Shown: positions 8,461 through 17,327 of the stretch, in pieces | Layout: each line of letters begins with the position of its first letter | Position numbering within the stretch: the first letter of the stretch is position 1 | Assembly (NCBI RefSeq): GCF_003339865.1 | Contig: NZ_QPKV01000007.1 | Location: forward strand, 1 to 64,000 | Reading direction: 5' to 3' | Length of the DNA stretch: 64,000 bases | Source: Pedobacter chinensis | GTDB lineage: Bacteria; Bacteroidota; Bacteroidia; Sphingobacteriales; Sphingobacteriaceae | Notes under the pieces: model-generated | What the model saw: only the letters and a program-made list of their open reading frames with translations | What the model was told of the DNA's origin: nothing | Databases searched by the model: none | Position numbers and translations under genes: made by a program

Positions 8461-9613
8461 TCCTGACCTTAAACGTCTAAGAGACGAAGGTTATGAGATC
8501 GAGGTACGTGGTGGATATTTACTTATCCACCATATACCCTTTGTAGATCAAAACAATCAAATCCAATATGGAATATTGGTAACTACGCTTACACTAAGTT
8601 GTAATGAACGAACGGGAACTCCGGATAACCATGTTATACATTTTATTGGGGATAACCCCTGTGAAATTGATGGTACAGTCATTACAGCAATCCAGCATAG
8701 CAATACTACTTCTGTACTAAACCATCAGGTTACGGTAAACAGATCTTTTTCAAATAAGCCTGCTGCCGGATATCCGAACTACTATGAAAAAGTCAAGAGG
8801 TATGCAGACATCATTTCCGCACCTGCGAAATATCTGGACCCTTCAGTTACGGAAAAGACTTTTAAGGTCATACCGGACAGTGGTAATGAAACAGTATTTG
8901 AATATATTGACACCAATTCCAGCCGCGCAAACATCGAAATGATTAATGCAAAGTTAGAAAGGCAGAAAATAGCAATTATTGGGCTGGGCGGTACTGGAGC
9001 ATATATTCTGGATTTGGTAGCTAAAACTCCGGTAAAAGAAATCCATATATACGATGGGGACACCTTTGACCAGCACAATGCTTTCCGTTCTCCCGGTGCA
9101 GCGTCAATGAATGATCTGTACGAAAACCCGAGAAAGGTGTCTTATTATCAAAAGTTGTATTCAAACATGCGCAAGTATATCCATGGGCATGACTACTATG
9201 TAAAGAAAGAGAACTTACAAGAGTTGGATCAAATGGATTATGTATTTGTATGTGTAGACAAGAATGCCGTAAGGAAGATAATAACGGATTATTTGGTAAG
9301 TGTAGATGTCGCTTTTTCCGATGTAGGTCTAGGGGTTAATGTAGTTGATGATAAACTTACAGGTGCTGTAAGGGTTACTTCTGCTTCTCGTGACAAAAAT
9401 GATCATCTGCCCCTCCGTATTTTTTCGGAAGACTCTGATAATAATGAATACGCTACCAACATTCAGGTAGCTGAACTGAATGCATTAAATGCTGTTTTTG
9501 CTATCCTGAAATGGAAGAAGTTATCTGGAATTTATGTTGATCTGGAAAATGAATATCACAGCTCATATTCCATTAGTGTGTCTAAAATTTTCAATGAGGA
9601 TGTTACACCATAA
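8435..9613 (+). CDS. ThiF/E1-like adenylyltransferase with N-terminal DUF6791-like domain
   Basis: This 392-residue protein has two parts. Residues about 1-165 form an extra domain containing HVIHFIGDNPCEIDG (H66, H69, P75, C76), resembling the DUF6791 region seen before ThiF domains; an E2-like role is possible but unproven. Residues about 175-385 are a Rossmann ThiF/E1 fold: IAIIGLGGTG (G183-G188) binds ATP, followed by IYDGDTFDQHNAFR, the acidic and Arg residues used in adenylation. C273 (FVCVD) lies in the core, and no CxxC zinc pairs are seen. It should activate the C-terminus of a Ubl, here the neighbouring multi-ubiquitin. The start overlaps the upstream gene by 26 bases. Confidence 0.85.
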   Translation: MSQQLINHSPDLKRLRDEGYEIEVRGGYLLIHHIPFVDQNNQIQYGILVTTLTLSCNERTGTPDNHVIHFIGDNPCEIDGTVITAIQHSNTTSVLNHQVTVNRSFSNKPAAGYPNYYEKVKRYADIISAPAKYLDPSVTEKTFKVIPDSGNETVFEYIDTNSSRANIEMINAKLERQKIAIIGLGGTGAYILDLVAKTPVKEIHIYDGDTFDQHNAFRSPGAASMNDLYENPRKVSYYQKLYSNMRKYIHGHDYYVKKENLQELDQMDYVFVCVDKNAVRKIITDYLVSVDVAFSDVGLGVNVVDDKLTGAVRVTSASRDKNDHLPLRIFSEDSDNNEYATNIQVAELNALNAVFAILKWKKLSGIYVDLENEYHSSYSISVSKIFNEDVTP

Positions 9614-10016
9614 ATTTGTTGAGTTCATTCCTGAAAAGGTTGAGGAGGGCGTTTTGTATGTCTCAATAGAATGCTGTACTGCAATACACAAATGTGTATG
9701 CGGATGCGGTAATGAAGTGGTGACCCCGTTATCTCCGACAGATTGGAAACTGACTTTTAATGGTAAAGCAGTTACGCTTCACCCCTCTATAGGCAATTGG
9801 AATTTTGAATGTCAGTCCCACTACTGGATAAGGAACAATAAAATTGAGTTTGCTGGTCGTTGGACAGAAAGAGAAATCCACTTAGGTAGAGAAAATGATC
9901 TAAAACATAAAGAAGAATATTTTGAAATGCCAGATATTCCAAAAGAAGAACCTGTTGTTCAAGAAATCCCTAAACCTACTATTTGGCAGAAAATCTCCAA
10001 ACTCTTCCGATTGTAG
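9594..10016 (+). CDS. DUF6527 Cys-rich protein, partner of the multi-ubiquitin system
   Basis: I chose the ATG at 9594 (or 9600) rather than an upstream one at 9534, because family similarity begins at HHKFVEFIPEK and the start then overlaps the E1 gene by 20 bases, matching the coupling upstream. The protein has about 140 residues. H32, C34, C36, C38 (AIHKCVCGCG) with C73 and H76 (FECQSHYWI) form a likely zinc site. The motif VVTPLSPTDWKLTF is typical of DUF6527. The C-terminal third is charged and ends in a Trp/Phe helix. A small zinc protein after Ubl and E1 could be a ligase-like or deconjugating partner; this is inference. Confidence 0.8.
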   Translation: MRMLHHKFVEFIPEKVEEGVLYVSIECCTAIHKCVCGCGNEVVTPLSPTDWKLTFNGKAVTLHPSIGNWNFECQSHYWIRNNKIEFAGRWTEREIHLGRENDLKHKEEYFEMPDIPKEEPVVQEIPKPTIWQKISKLFRL

Positions 10017-10034
10017 AACTTTAATTTTATCTCT

Positions 10035-10064
10035 ATAAAGCCGAGGGTAATTCTTCGGCTTTAT
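10035..10064. terminator. Bidirectional terminator between convergent genes
   Basis: A perfect 10-bp stem ATAAAGCCGA / TCGGCTTTAT encloses a 10-base loop, between the DUF6527 stop (10016) and the stop of the minus-strand gene (10103). It can end both the Ubl operon and the opposing transcript. Confidence 0.75.
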
Positions 10065-10102
10065 TTATATAATTGTCTTTAGGTTATCTGATACTAATTA
10101 GG

Positions 10103-11239
10103 TTATTTTCCAGCAATAATCTCGCATAGCTCCCCAAATTTCATTACCTCTTCGTAACTATCTGTTGCGTGTAGAAAGGCGGGGTTTTTATGGTCTGATT
10201 TATTAATAATATCAATAAATAACTTCATGTTTTCTAATTGCAAAGCTGAGAACGAGTCGATATCTGCTTTAATTTCTTCCATATTGTGTGTATTCCTGTA
10301 ATTGGTGTATTTACCCATGAAACCAACGAAAACATCAGATAGTTGTGTCAAATGGCTATCCTGAGAATCAACAAAAGAATAGTTTTTAAACTCTACTCCT
10401 TTATCTAGCATTCTATACTCGTTCAAAGCCTCTCGGATGGAATCCTCATTATCGAATATATGAGTTGAATTCTTGAAAGTGTAGATGGGTCTAAGATAAA
10501 AATGTGTCAAATCTGCCAGCAAAACATAATCTTTTTCATCCATAACAAAAGCTAGTTCGCCTTTCTTTTTAGACTCTTTCAGTATCTGCCGTAACGATTC
10601 CAACCCAAAGTGAAATTCTGGTATCGGAAGATATGCCTCAAAAAGGTTGCTCAATGCCTCTATAAAATCACCAATTTTTTCAGGTTTAACATTAGGATAT
10701 TCAAAAGCATAAAAAAGTTTGATAACGGCGTCTATTTCAAGACGGCAGAGTTTATAGAGGTCGTTCTTTAGTCGGTTGTCAAATCCAGGGCCTAATCTCA
10801 TAGCCACATCAGAGTTCATGATAGCAGAATCTACAATGTCCACAACCGACCAATAGAGAATATTAAGACTTGAATAATGCACATAAAGATCACTATCCTT
10901 TAAAAAGTGCAAGAACAGGTTTAACTTCTGGGATTTGAGGCAATCAAGAAAATCCCCGAATGCTATATGTTTGAATTTAACTTCCTTAGCTGTTTTTTGC
11001 AATTTAAAGCTATCTATCAATGGCTGTACGTCTGGTACTTCTCCCTGATGTAGAAGTCCACCCAAAACGAAGTTTGCTGTAAATGTATAATTGAAATCAT
11101 TTTCTCTTACATAGAATGTTTTGATGTTATTGGTTTCATCATAATAGAATATGTACGGTGTCGCAAAATCTACCCTTGGATTCAATAATCGGGCAAATTG
11201 ATTAGCATCTTCTATTTCTGCTATTTCAAAATCTATCAT
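10103..11239 (-). CDS. Unknown protein, possible DUF3800-like, island member
   Basis: This 378-residue soluble protein is not securely recognised. Near the N-terminus YIFYYDETNN, a spaced YVRENDF and FVLGGLLH resemble the opening strands of DUF3800 proteins, which have an RNase H-like fold and occur in defence loci. The middle is helical and rich in Leu and Asp (DFLDCLKSQKLNLFLHFLKDSDLY). The late block YSFVDSQDSHLTQLSDVFVGFMGKY contains a DSQDSxxxQxxD pattern that could complete an acidic site. It is transcribed against the Ubl operon from a promoter next to the palindrome at 11247. A defence role is inferred from neighbours. Confidence 0.55.
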   Translation of the reverse strand: MIDFEIAEIEDANQFARLLNPRVDFATPYIFYYDETNNIKTFYVRENDFNYTFTANFVLGGLLHQGEVPDVQPLIDSFKLQKTAKEVKFKHIAFGDFLDCLKSQKLNLFLHFLKDSDLYVHYSSLNILYWSVVDIVDSAIMNSDVAMRLGPGFDNRLKNDLYKLCRLEIDAVIKLFYAFEYPNVKPEKIGDFIEALSNLFEAYLPIPEFHFGLESLRQILKESKKKGELAFVMDEKDYVLLADLTHFYLRPIYTFKNSTHIFDNEDSIREALNEYRMLDKGVEFKNYSFVDSQDSHLTQLSDVFVGFMGKYTNYRNTHNMEEIKADIDSFSALQLENMKLFIDIINKSDHKNPAFLHATDSYEEVMKFGELCEIIAGK

Positions 11240-11246
11240 AGTATTA

Positions 11247-11266
11247 ACTTATTAAAAATAATAAGT
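11247..11266. promoter_or_regulatory. Perfect palindrome upstream of the 378-residue gene
   Basis: ACTTATTA-AAAA-TAATAAGT is a perfect 8-bp inverted repeat 8 bases from the ATG at 11239 (minus). Position over the likely start of transcription or the 5' leader suits an operator or a small mRNA hairpin. It is A+T-rich, so chance is possible. Confidence 0.4.
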
Positions 11267-11421
11267 GACTAAGTTATAAAAAAATCCCCCTTAGACCGCC
11301 ACCCACCGCCAAACAATTCCTTTGACTGCCACTTTGTTATAACGCCCTGATTTCTGAAACACCTTTGTCCCGAAAGTCCGCAAGGTGCGGGAAAGTAGTA
11401 ACAAAATAATACGTTTCAATT

Positions 11422-11727
11422 ATGGAAAAACAAAGAAAAAAAGTTTTGCTGGCAGCCGTGGCTATGCTGTCAGGAATTGGTGCTTTCGCACAGGGAAACG
11501 GTACAGCAGGTATCAACGAGGCTACCCAAATGGTAACGTCTTATTTCGACCCAGCAACCCAATTAATCTACGCCATCGGTGCGGTCGTCGGGTTAATCGG
11601 AGGTGTTAAGGTGTACAATAAATTCAGCTCAGGCGACCCCGACACATCAAAGACTGCGGCAAGCTGGTTCGGTGCGTGTATCTTCTTAATCGTAGCGGCT
11701 ACCATCCTGCGTTCATTCTTCCTTTAA
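11422..11727 (+). CDS. traE: TraE (DUF4134), conjugation membrane protein
   Basis: This 101-residue protein has a signal-like N-terminus (KKVLLAAVAMLSGIGAFAQ) and two hydrophobic helices around residues 50-65 (LIYAIGAVVGLIGGVKVY) and 80-100. This matches DUF4134, TraE of CTnDOT, and resembles small VirB2/VirB3-type subunits. It is the first gene of the main transfer operon here. The 180 bases upstream hold no gene and include a short TCCCG/CGGGA stem near 11370-11395. traF follows 11 bases later. Confidence 0.9.
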   Translation: MEKQRKKVLLAAVAMLSGIGAFAQGNGTAGINEATQMVTSYFDPATQLIYAIGAVVGLIGGVKVYNKFSSGDPDTSKTAASWFGACIFLIVAATILRSFFL

Positions 11728-11738
11728 TCCTTTGCTTT

Positions 11739-12071
11739 ATGAACAATTACAACATAAACAAAGGCATCGGAAGAACGGTGGAATTTAAAGGTTTGAAAGC
11801 ACAATACCTTTTCATTTTCGCAGGTGGGCTGCTCGGTACGCTCATCTTCGTGATGATACTGTATATGGCAGGCGTAAACTCTTACATCTGCCTGTTTCTC
11901 GGTGCTGGTGGTGCTTCGCTGATTGTATGGCAGACCTTTTCGCTGAACAGAAAATATGGCGAACACGGATTAATGAAGATAGCGGCTAATAAAAGGCATC
12001 CCCGCTACATCATCTGTCGCAAGCCTGTACACCGCTATTTAAAATTCACTCCTAAACAGAATGCCGTATGA
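11739..12071 (+). CDS. traF: TraF (DUF4133), VirB3-like conjugation protein
   Basis: The ATG at 11739 is preferred over one at 11676 because it follows the traE stop and gives the usual start MNNYNINKGIGRTVEFKG. The 110-residue product has two transmembrane helices (about 24-44 and 50-68) followed by a basic tail, the VirB3-like layout of DUF4133/TraF. It overlaps the start of traG by 4 bases. It is expected to work with the TraG ATPase at the inner membrane. Confidence 0.9.
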   Translation: MNNYNINKGIGRTVEFKGLKAQYLFIFAGGLLGTLIFVMILYMAGVNSYICLFLGAGGASLIVWQTFSLNRKYGEHGLMKIAANKRHPRYIICRKPVHRYLKFTPKQNAV

Positions 12072-14572
12072 GAAATGTATCAAAGACTACCACACTGGAA
12101 AGCAAGTTTCCGTTACTGGCAGTAGAAAACAACTGCATTCTTTCCAAAGATGCAGACATTACCGCCTGTTTTGAAGTGCGTTTGCCGGAACTGTTTACTG
12201 TAGCTTCTGCGGAATATGAAGCCATACATTCCGCTTGGCACAAAGCTATCAAGACTTTGCCGGATTTTACAGTAATCCACAAACAGGATTGGTACATTAA
12301 AGAAAGTTATGCGCCCAATTTGGCAGCCGACAACCAGAGTTTTTTGGCAAAATCCTATCAACGCCATTTTAACGAGCGACCGTTCCTAAACCATTATTGC
12401 TACCTCTTTTTAACTAAGACAACCAAAGAGCGTATGCGTATGCAAAGCAACTTCAGTTCTCTTTGCAAAGGTTCGCTGATCCCGAAAGAAATAAGGGATA
12501 AGGAAGCTATACACCGCTTTATTGAAACCGTGGCACAGTTTGAGCGTATTGTGAACGATAGCGGTTTTGTAAGTCTGCGACGTTTGACCGAAGAAGACAT
12601 TATTGGTATAGACGGGAAACAGGGATTGCTGGAACAGTACCTTACACTATCAAGGGAACCTGGAACACCGATGCAGGACATCGCACTCGGAACAGAGGAA
12701 GTTCGTATCGGGAACAAAAGGTTAAGCCTGCACACGCTTTCGGACACGGATGATCTACCCGGAACAGTATCTGCCGATACCCGTTTTGAAAAACTATCTA
12801 CAGACCGGAGCGACTGTCGTTTATCATTCGCTGCTCCTGTGGGATTACTCCTTAGCTGTAACCATATCTACAACCAATACTTGTTTTTGGATAACAGCGA
12901 AGCCAACCTACAAAAGTTTGAGAAGTCCGCAAGGAATATGCACTCACTGGCAAGGTATAGCCGTGCCAACCAGATCAACAAAGAGTGGATAGAAAAATAC
13001 CTGAATGAAGCACATTCGTTCGGTCTTTCTTCCGTAAGAGCACACTTCAACATTATGGCGTGGTCGGAAGACCCTGCGGAACTGAAACAGCTAAAAAATG
13101 ATTGTGGTAGTGCTTTAGCATTGATGGAATGTAAACCCAGACACAACACTACGGATGTAGCAACATTGTACTGGGCAGGAATGCCGGGTAATGCAGGTGA
13201 TTTTCCCGCAGAGGAAAGTTTTTACACGTTTATTGAGCCTGCATTGTGCTTTTTTACGGAAGAAACCAATTACCACAATTCGCCATCACCATTTGGTATC
13301 AAGATGGCTGACCGCCTGACTGGAAAACCTATCCATTTGGATATTTCGGACTTGCCGATGAAACGTGGAATTATTACCAACCGTAACAAGTTTATACTTG
13401 GTCCCTCGGGAAGTGGTAAATCGTTTTTCACAAACCACATGGTAAGGCAATACTACGAACAGGGCGCTCACGTATTGCTCGTAGATACCGGAAATTCCTA
13501 TCAGGGTTTATGTGAACTCATTAAGGGAAAGACGAAAGGTGAAGACGGTGTGTACTTCACTTATACAGAAGACAATCCCATTGCCTTTAACCCTTTCTAT
13601 ACCGATGACGGCGTTTTCGACATTGAAAAGAGAGAAAGTGTCAAGACTTTGATACTCACACTCTGGAAACGTGATGATGAACCGCCAACCCGTTCAGAAG
13701 AAGTGGCTTTATCAAATGCAGTAAGCGGATATATCGAAAGAATAAAATCGGACGATGTTTACCCATCATTCAACGGCTTCTATGAGTATGTAAAAGGCGA
13801 TTACCGCAAGGTATTGGAGGAAAAGCAGGTAAGGGAAAAGGACTTTGATATTGCCAATTTTCTCAACGTACTCGAACCTTACTACAAAGGTGGTGAGTAC
13901 GATTATTTGCTGAACTCCGATAAGCAGTTAGATCTGCTTTCTAAACGCTTTATCGTATTTGAAATTGATGCGATTAAAGACCACAAAATCCTCTTTCCCA
14001 TAGTTACTATCATTATTATGGAAGTTTTCATCAACAAGATGCGTAGGCTGAAAGGTATCCGTAAGCTCATACTGATTGAAGAAGCGTGGAAGGCAATTGC
14101 CAAAGAAGGAATGGCAGAATACATCAAGTATTTGTTTAAAACCGTACGTAAGTTTTTCGGAGAAGCGATTGTCGTAACGCAAGAGGTCGATGATATTATC
14201 CAATCACCCATCGTCAAAGAAAGTATCATCAATAATTCTGATTGCAAAATCCTCTTAGACCAACGCAAGTATATGAACAAGTTCGATGATATACAGGCAA
14301 TGTTGGGGCTTACCGACAAAGAAAAAGGACAGGTACTTTCCATCAATATGAACAACGATGCAAGCCGACTTTACAAAGAGGTTTGGATTGGCTTAGGTGG
14401 TACGCACTCGGCAGTCTATGCCACCGAAGTTAGTTTGGAGGAATACCTCGCATACACCACCGAAGAAACCGAAAAAATGGAAGTGATGCAGCTTGCTTCC
14501 GAATTGGACGGTAACGTAGAACTCGCCATTAAGCATATCGCAATGCAAAGGCGTGACAAAGTAAATCAATAG
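12068..14572 (+). CDS. traG: TraG, VirB4-like conjugation ATPase
   Basis: This 834-residue motor ATPase has an N-terminal region (1-400) of the VirB4 type and a C-terminal P-loop domain. The Walker A is GPSGSGKS at residues 445-452 and the Walker B region is KLILIEEAWKAI (about 664-675). VVTQEVDDI at about 700 and the late FDDIQAMLGL and AVYATEVS blocks fit the family. It energises assembly of the mating channel and is the most conserved protein of the MPF-B type apparatus. The frame is intact and full length. Confidence 0.95.
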   Translation: MRNVSKTTTLESKFPLLAVENNCILSKDADITACFEVRLPELFTVASAEYEAIHSAWHKAIKTLPDFTVIHKQDWYIKESYAPNLAADNQSFLAKSYQRHFNERPFLNHYCYLFLTKTTKERMRMQSNFSSLCKGSLIPKEIRDKEAIHRFIETVAQFERIVNDSGFVSLRRLTEEDIIGIDGKQGLLEQYLTLSREPGTPMQDIALGTEEVRIGNKRLSLHTLSDTDDLPGTVSADTRFEKLSTDRSDCRLSFAAPVGLLLSCNHIYNQYLFLDNSEANLQKFEKSARNMHSLARYSRANQINKEWIEKYLNEAHSFGLSSVRAHFNIMAWSEDPAELKQLKNDCGSALALMECKPRHNTTDVATLYWAGMPGNAGDFPAEESFYTFIEPALCFFTEETNYHNSPSPFGIKMADRLTGKPIHLDISDLPMKRGIITNRNKFILGPSGSGKSFFTNHMVRQYYEQGAHVLLVDTGNSYQGLCELIKGKTKGEDGVYFTYTEDNPIAFNPFYTDDGVFDIEKRESVKTLILTLWKRDDEPPTRSEEVALSNAVSGYIERIKSDDVYPSFNGFYEYVKGDYRKVLEEKQVREKDFDIANFLNVLEPYYKGGEYDYLLNSDKQLDLLSKRFIVFEIDAIKDHKILFPIVTIIIMEVFINKMRRLKGIRKLILIEEAWKAIAKEGMAEYIKYLFKTVRKFFGEAIVVTQEVDDIIQSPIVKESIINNSDCKILLDQRKYMNKFDDIQAMLGLTDKEKGQVLSINMNNDASRLYKEVWIGLGGTHSAVYATEVSLEEYLAYTTEETEKMEVMQLASELDGNVELAIKHIAMQRRDKVNQ

Positions 14573-14599
14573 TCATTAACATTTTAAAATTCAGAAACA

Positions 14600-15232
14600 A
14601 TGAAAAAAGTATTGTATCTGGTGTGTACGGCATTAATGCTCGCCGTTGCACCATCAGCGAAAGCCCAATTTGTAGTAACTGACCCTGCAAACCTGGCTTC
14701 AGGGATTATTAACAGTGCGAACGAAATCATACAGACTTCTTCCACCGTGAGCAATGTCGTAAAGAACTTCAACGAAGTGAAGAAAGTGTACGACCAGGGC
14801 AAGGAATATTACGACAAGCTGAAAGCTATTAACAACCTTGTGAAAGATGCCCGTAAGGTGCAGCAAACCGTACTCTTAGTAGGCGATGTTTCCGAAATGT
14901 ACGTGCAGAATTTTGGTAAGATGATGAACGACCCAAATTTCACACCACAGGAATTGGTTGCTATTGGCAATGGTTATTCGGCACTACTCAATGAAAGTAC
15001 TGAACTGCTGAAAGAATTGAAGCAGATTATAACCTCTTCAAGCCTTTCGCTAAACGACAAAGAGCGTATGGATATTATTGATCGTGTGTACAAAGAGGTA
15101 AAGGATTACCACAGCCTTGTACGCTATTACACCAATAAGAATATTTCTGTAAGCTACCTAAGAGCGAAAAAGAAAAACGATGCCAAAAGAGTGCTTGAAC
15201 TATACGGAACCTCTAATCAAAAATACTGGTAA
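14600..15232 (+). CDS. traI: TraI (DUF4141), secreted conjugation protein
   Basis: This 210-residue protein starts with a clear signal peptide (MKKVLYLVCTALMLAVAPSAKAQ). The mature part is helical and coiled-coil-like, with DPANLASGIINSANEIIQTS, KVYDQGKEYYDKLKAI and the C-terminal RAKKKNDAKRVLELYG. This is DUF4141, TraI of Bacteroidota elements, and comparable to VirB5-type periplasmic subunits. The next gene starts 2 bases after its stop. Confidence 0.9.
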   Translation: MKKVLYLVCTALMLAVAPSAKAQFVVTDPANLASGIINSANEIIQTSSTVSNVVKNFNEVKKVYDQGKEYYDKLKAINNLVKDARKVQQTVLLVGDVSEMYVQNFGKMMNDPNFTPQELVAIGNGYSALLNESTELLKELKQIITSSSLSLNDKERMDIIDRVYKEVKDYHSLVRYYTNKNISVSYLRAKKKNDAKRVLELYGTSNQKYW

Positions 15233-15234
15233 AA

Positions 15235-16230
15235 ATGGAATGGGATAATCTTCACGAACTCCTGCGTTCGCTTTACGACGATATGATGCCGCTTGCAGGC
15301 GATATGGCAGCAGTGGCGAAGGGATTGGCTGGATTGGGTGCGTTGTTCTATGTGGCATTAAAGGTTTGGCAGGCTTTAAGCCGAGCAGAACCTATTGATG
15401 TGTTTCCGTTGTTGCGTCCGTTCGCTTTGGGACTTTGCATAATGTTCTTCCCAACCTTTGTGTTGGGAACCATTAATGCAGTATTAAGCCCGGTGGTTAC
15501 AGGAACCCACGCCATACTCGAAGACCAGGTGCTTGATCTCAACAAACTGCAACAGCAGAAAGACCAATTGGAATACGAAGCAATGGTCAGAAATCCCGAA
15601 ACCGCCTATATGGCATCAGACGAAGAGTTTGATAAAAAGCTGGATGAATTGGGTTGGTCGCCATCGGACGTTGGTACAATGGCGGGAATGTATATGGACA
15701 GGCAAGCCTACAAGATAGAGAAAGCAATAAAGGATTGGTTTCGCAATTTACTGGAAATACTCTTTCAGGCTGCGGCTTTGGTTATTGATACCATACGCAC
15801 ATTTTTCCTGATAGTCCTTTCCATACTCGGACCAATAGCTTTTGCTATTTCTGTTTGGGACGGATTTCAGTCCACGCTCACACAGTGGATCACGAGGTAT
15901 GTCAGCGTATATCTCTGGCTTCCTGTTTCGGATTTATTCAGTTCGATGCTGGCAAGAATACAATCCCTCATACTGGAAAGGGATATAGCAATGCTTGCCG
16001 ATCCGACCTACATACCTGACACCAGCAATACGGTGTATATCATTTTTATGATTATCGGCATTATCGGATACTTCACAATTCCGACAGTAACAGGTTGGGT
16101 AATCCAAGCCGGAGGCGCAGGAAACTTTACCCGCAACGTGAACCAAGCTGCAATGAAAACAGGGAACATCGCCGGAGCCGGAGCAGGTTCCACAGTTGGA
16201 AACATTGGCGGTAAACTGATGAATAAATAA
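15235..16230 (+). CDS. traJ: TraJ, VirB6-like polytopic membrane protein
   Basis: This 331-residue protein has several transmembrane helices: two near residues 20-80, a group at 170-215 (FFLIVLSILGPIAFAISVWDG), and helices around 260-300. It carries the family block YVSVYLWLPVSDLFSSML. The tail is rich in Gly, Ala and Asn. TraJ corresponds to VirB6/TrbL in forming the inner membrane part of the channel. It lies between traI and traK with 2- and 20-base gaps. Confidence 0.9.
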   Translation: MEWDNLHELLRSLYDDMMPLAGDMAAVAKGLAGLGALFYVALKVWQALSRAEPIDVFPLLRPFALGLCIMFFPTFVLGTINAVLSPVVTGTHAILEDQVLDLNKLQQQKDQLEYEAMVRNPETAYMASDEEFDKKLDELGWSPSDVGTMAGMYMDRQAYKIEKAIKDWFRNLLEILFQAAALVIDTIRTFFLIVLSILGPIAFAISVWDGFQSTLTQWITRYVSVYLWLPVSDLFSSMLARIQSLILERDIAMLADPTYIPDTSNTVYIIFMIIGIIGYFTIPTVTGWVIQAGGAGNFTRNVNQAAMKTGNIAGAGAGSTVGNIGGKLMNK

Positions 16231-16250
16231 ACAATTAATCATTCTAAAAA

Positions 16251-16874
16251 ATGGAATTTAAAACGCTAAGAAATATCGAAAACAGCTTTAGGCAGATAAG
16301 ATTATATGCCATTGTGTTTGCGGTTCTCTGCATTGGCGTGGTAGGATATGCCGTATGGCAGTCCTACCGCTTTGCAGAAGAACAACGCCAAAAAATCTAT
16401 GTACTGGATAACGGCAAATCTTTGATGCTTGCCTTATCACAAGATGCGGGCATCAACCGACCTGTGGAAGCTAGGGAACACGTCAGACGTTTTCACGAGC
16501 TGTTCTTTACACTCGCTCCAGATAAAAATGCTATCGAAAGCAATATGAGCAGGGCATTTAACCTTGCGGATAAAAGTGCTTTTGACTATTACAAAGACTT
16601 ATCTGAAAAGGGTTATTACAACAGAATTATTTCAGGGAATGTTCAGCAACGTATCGAGGTCGATAGCGTGGTCTGCAATTTCGACACCCATCCTTATGCG
16701 GTGCGTACCTATGCCAAGCAGTTCATTATCCGTTCTAGCAATGTAACCAGGCGCAACCTGATTACTTCCTGCTATCTCGTAAACTCCGTCCGTTCCGACA
16801 ACAATCCGCAGGGCTTCAACATTGAAAAGTTTGCGGTGGTTGAAAACAGGGATATAGAAGTTATCGAACGCTAA
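16251..16874 (+). CDS. traK: TraK, VirB8-like conjugation protein
   Basis: This 207-residue bitopic protein has a short cytoplasmic start (MEFKTLRNIENSFRQIRLY), one transmembrane helix (about 18-38) and a periplasmic domain with the TraK blocks RFHELFFTLAPD, FYYD-like AFDYYKDLSEKGYYNRI and SCYLVNSVRSDNNPQGF. It matches TraK of CTnDOT and has the VirB8 layout, bridging inner membrane and core complex. Confidence 0.9.
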   Translation: MEFKTLRNIENSFRQIRLYAIVFAVLCIGVVGYAVWQSYRFAEEQRQKIYVLDNGKSLMLALSQDAGINRPVEAREHVRRFHELFFTLAPDKNAIESNMSRAFNLADKSAFDYYKDLSEKGYYNRIISGNVQQRIEVDSVVCNFDTHPYAVRTYAKQFIIRSSNVTRRNLITSCYLVNSVRSDNNPQGFNIEKFAVVENRDIEVIER

Positions 16875-16885
16875 AAAACAATCTT

Positions 16886-17314
16886 ATGGAAACATTATCA
16901 GATTTAAACACGTTTGCAAAAATCCTTACCGACAAAGGATATAACGGCTATTTCCATACGCAAGGTGCGTATGCCGGAAAGTTGAAAGAAAGTATCAGCG
17001 ATTACCTCGAAAGCTGCCAAAAAGGTAAAGATAGTTTGTCCAAGCAGGATTTATTGCTGACAGGCTACCTGCAATGGTCGGGCGATGACAAGCCCCGTGT
17101 AGAATGCAGTATGTGGGTAAAATACCTGAACGGGAAATTCTCTCTCAATAAAATGGAGGTGGCAAGGAAAGACCAATTCGGACAACTGCTGAAAAAATCG
17201 GAACTGACAAACCTGTCTGTAATATCTGCACCCAAAGCGGCTGAGGTAGTCGCTTTGGTCAATGATGAACAAAAACAAAAGGCAGGTAAAAGCCCTAAAC
17301 GTTTCAAGCTCTAA
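16886..17314 (+). CDS. Unnamed small protein between traK and traL
   Basis: This 142-residue soluble protein (METLSDLNTFAKILTDKGYNGYF...) has no signal or membrane segment. The middle contains LTGYLQWSGDDKPRVECSMWVKYLNGKFSLNKMEV, suggesting a small beta-rich domain, and the tail is Lys-rich. It is co-directional and tightly packed (11 bases after traK), so it belongs to the operon, but I do not recognise a function. Such a gene is present in some, not all, Bacteroidota transfer operons. Confidence 0.75.
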   Translation: METLSDLNTFAKILTDKGYNGYFHTQGAYAGKLKESISDYLESCQKGKDSLSKQDLLLTGYLQWSGDDKPRVECSMWVKYLNGKFSLNKMEVARKDQFGQLLKKSELTNLSVISAPKAAEVVALVNDEQKQKAGKSPKRFKL

Positions 17315-17327
17315 AACAGAAAAAGGT

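Noticed and set aside
9534..9593. Upstream ATG for the DUF6527 gene
   Set aside because: The extra 20 residues (MLIWKMNITAHIPLV...) are an out-of-frame reading of the E1 gene. Family similarity begins at HHKFVEF.
12750..12992. Alternative frames inside traG
   Set aside because: They are shadows of the intact 834-residue TraG frame.
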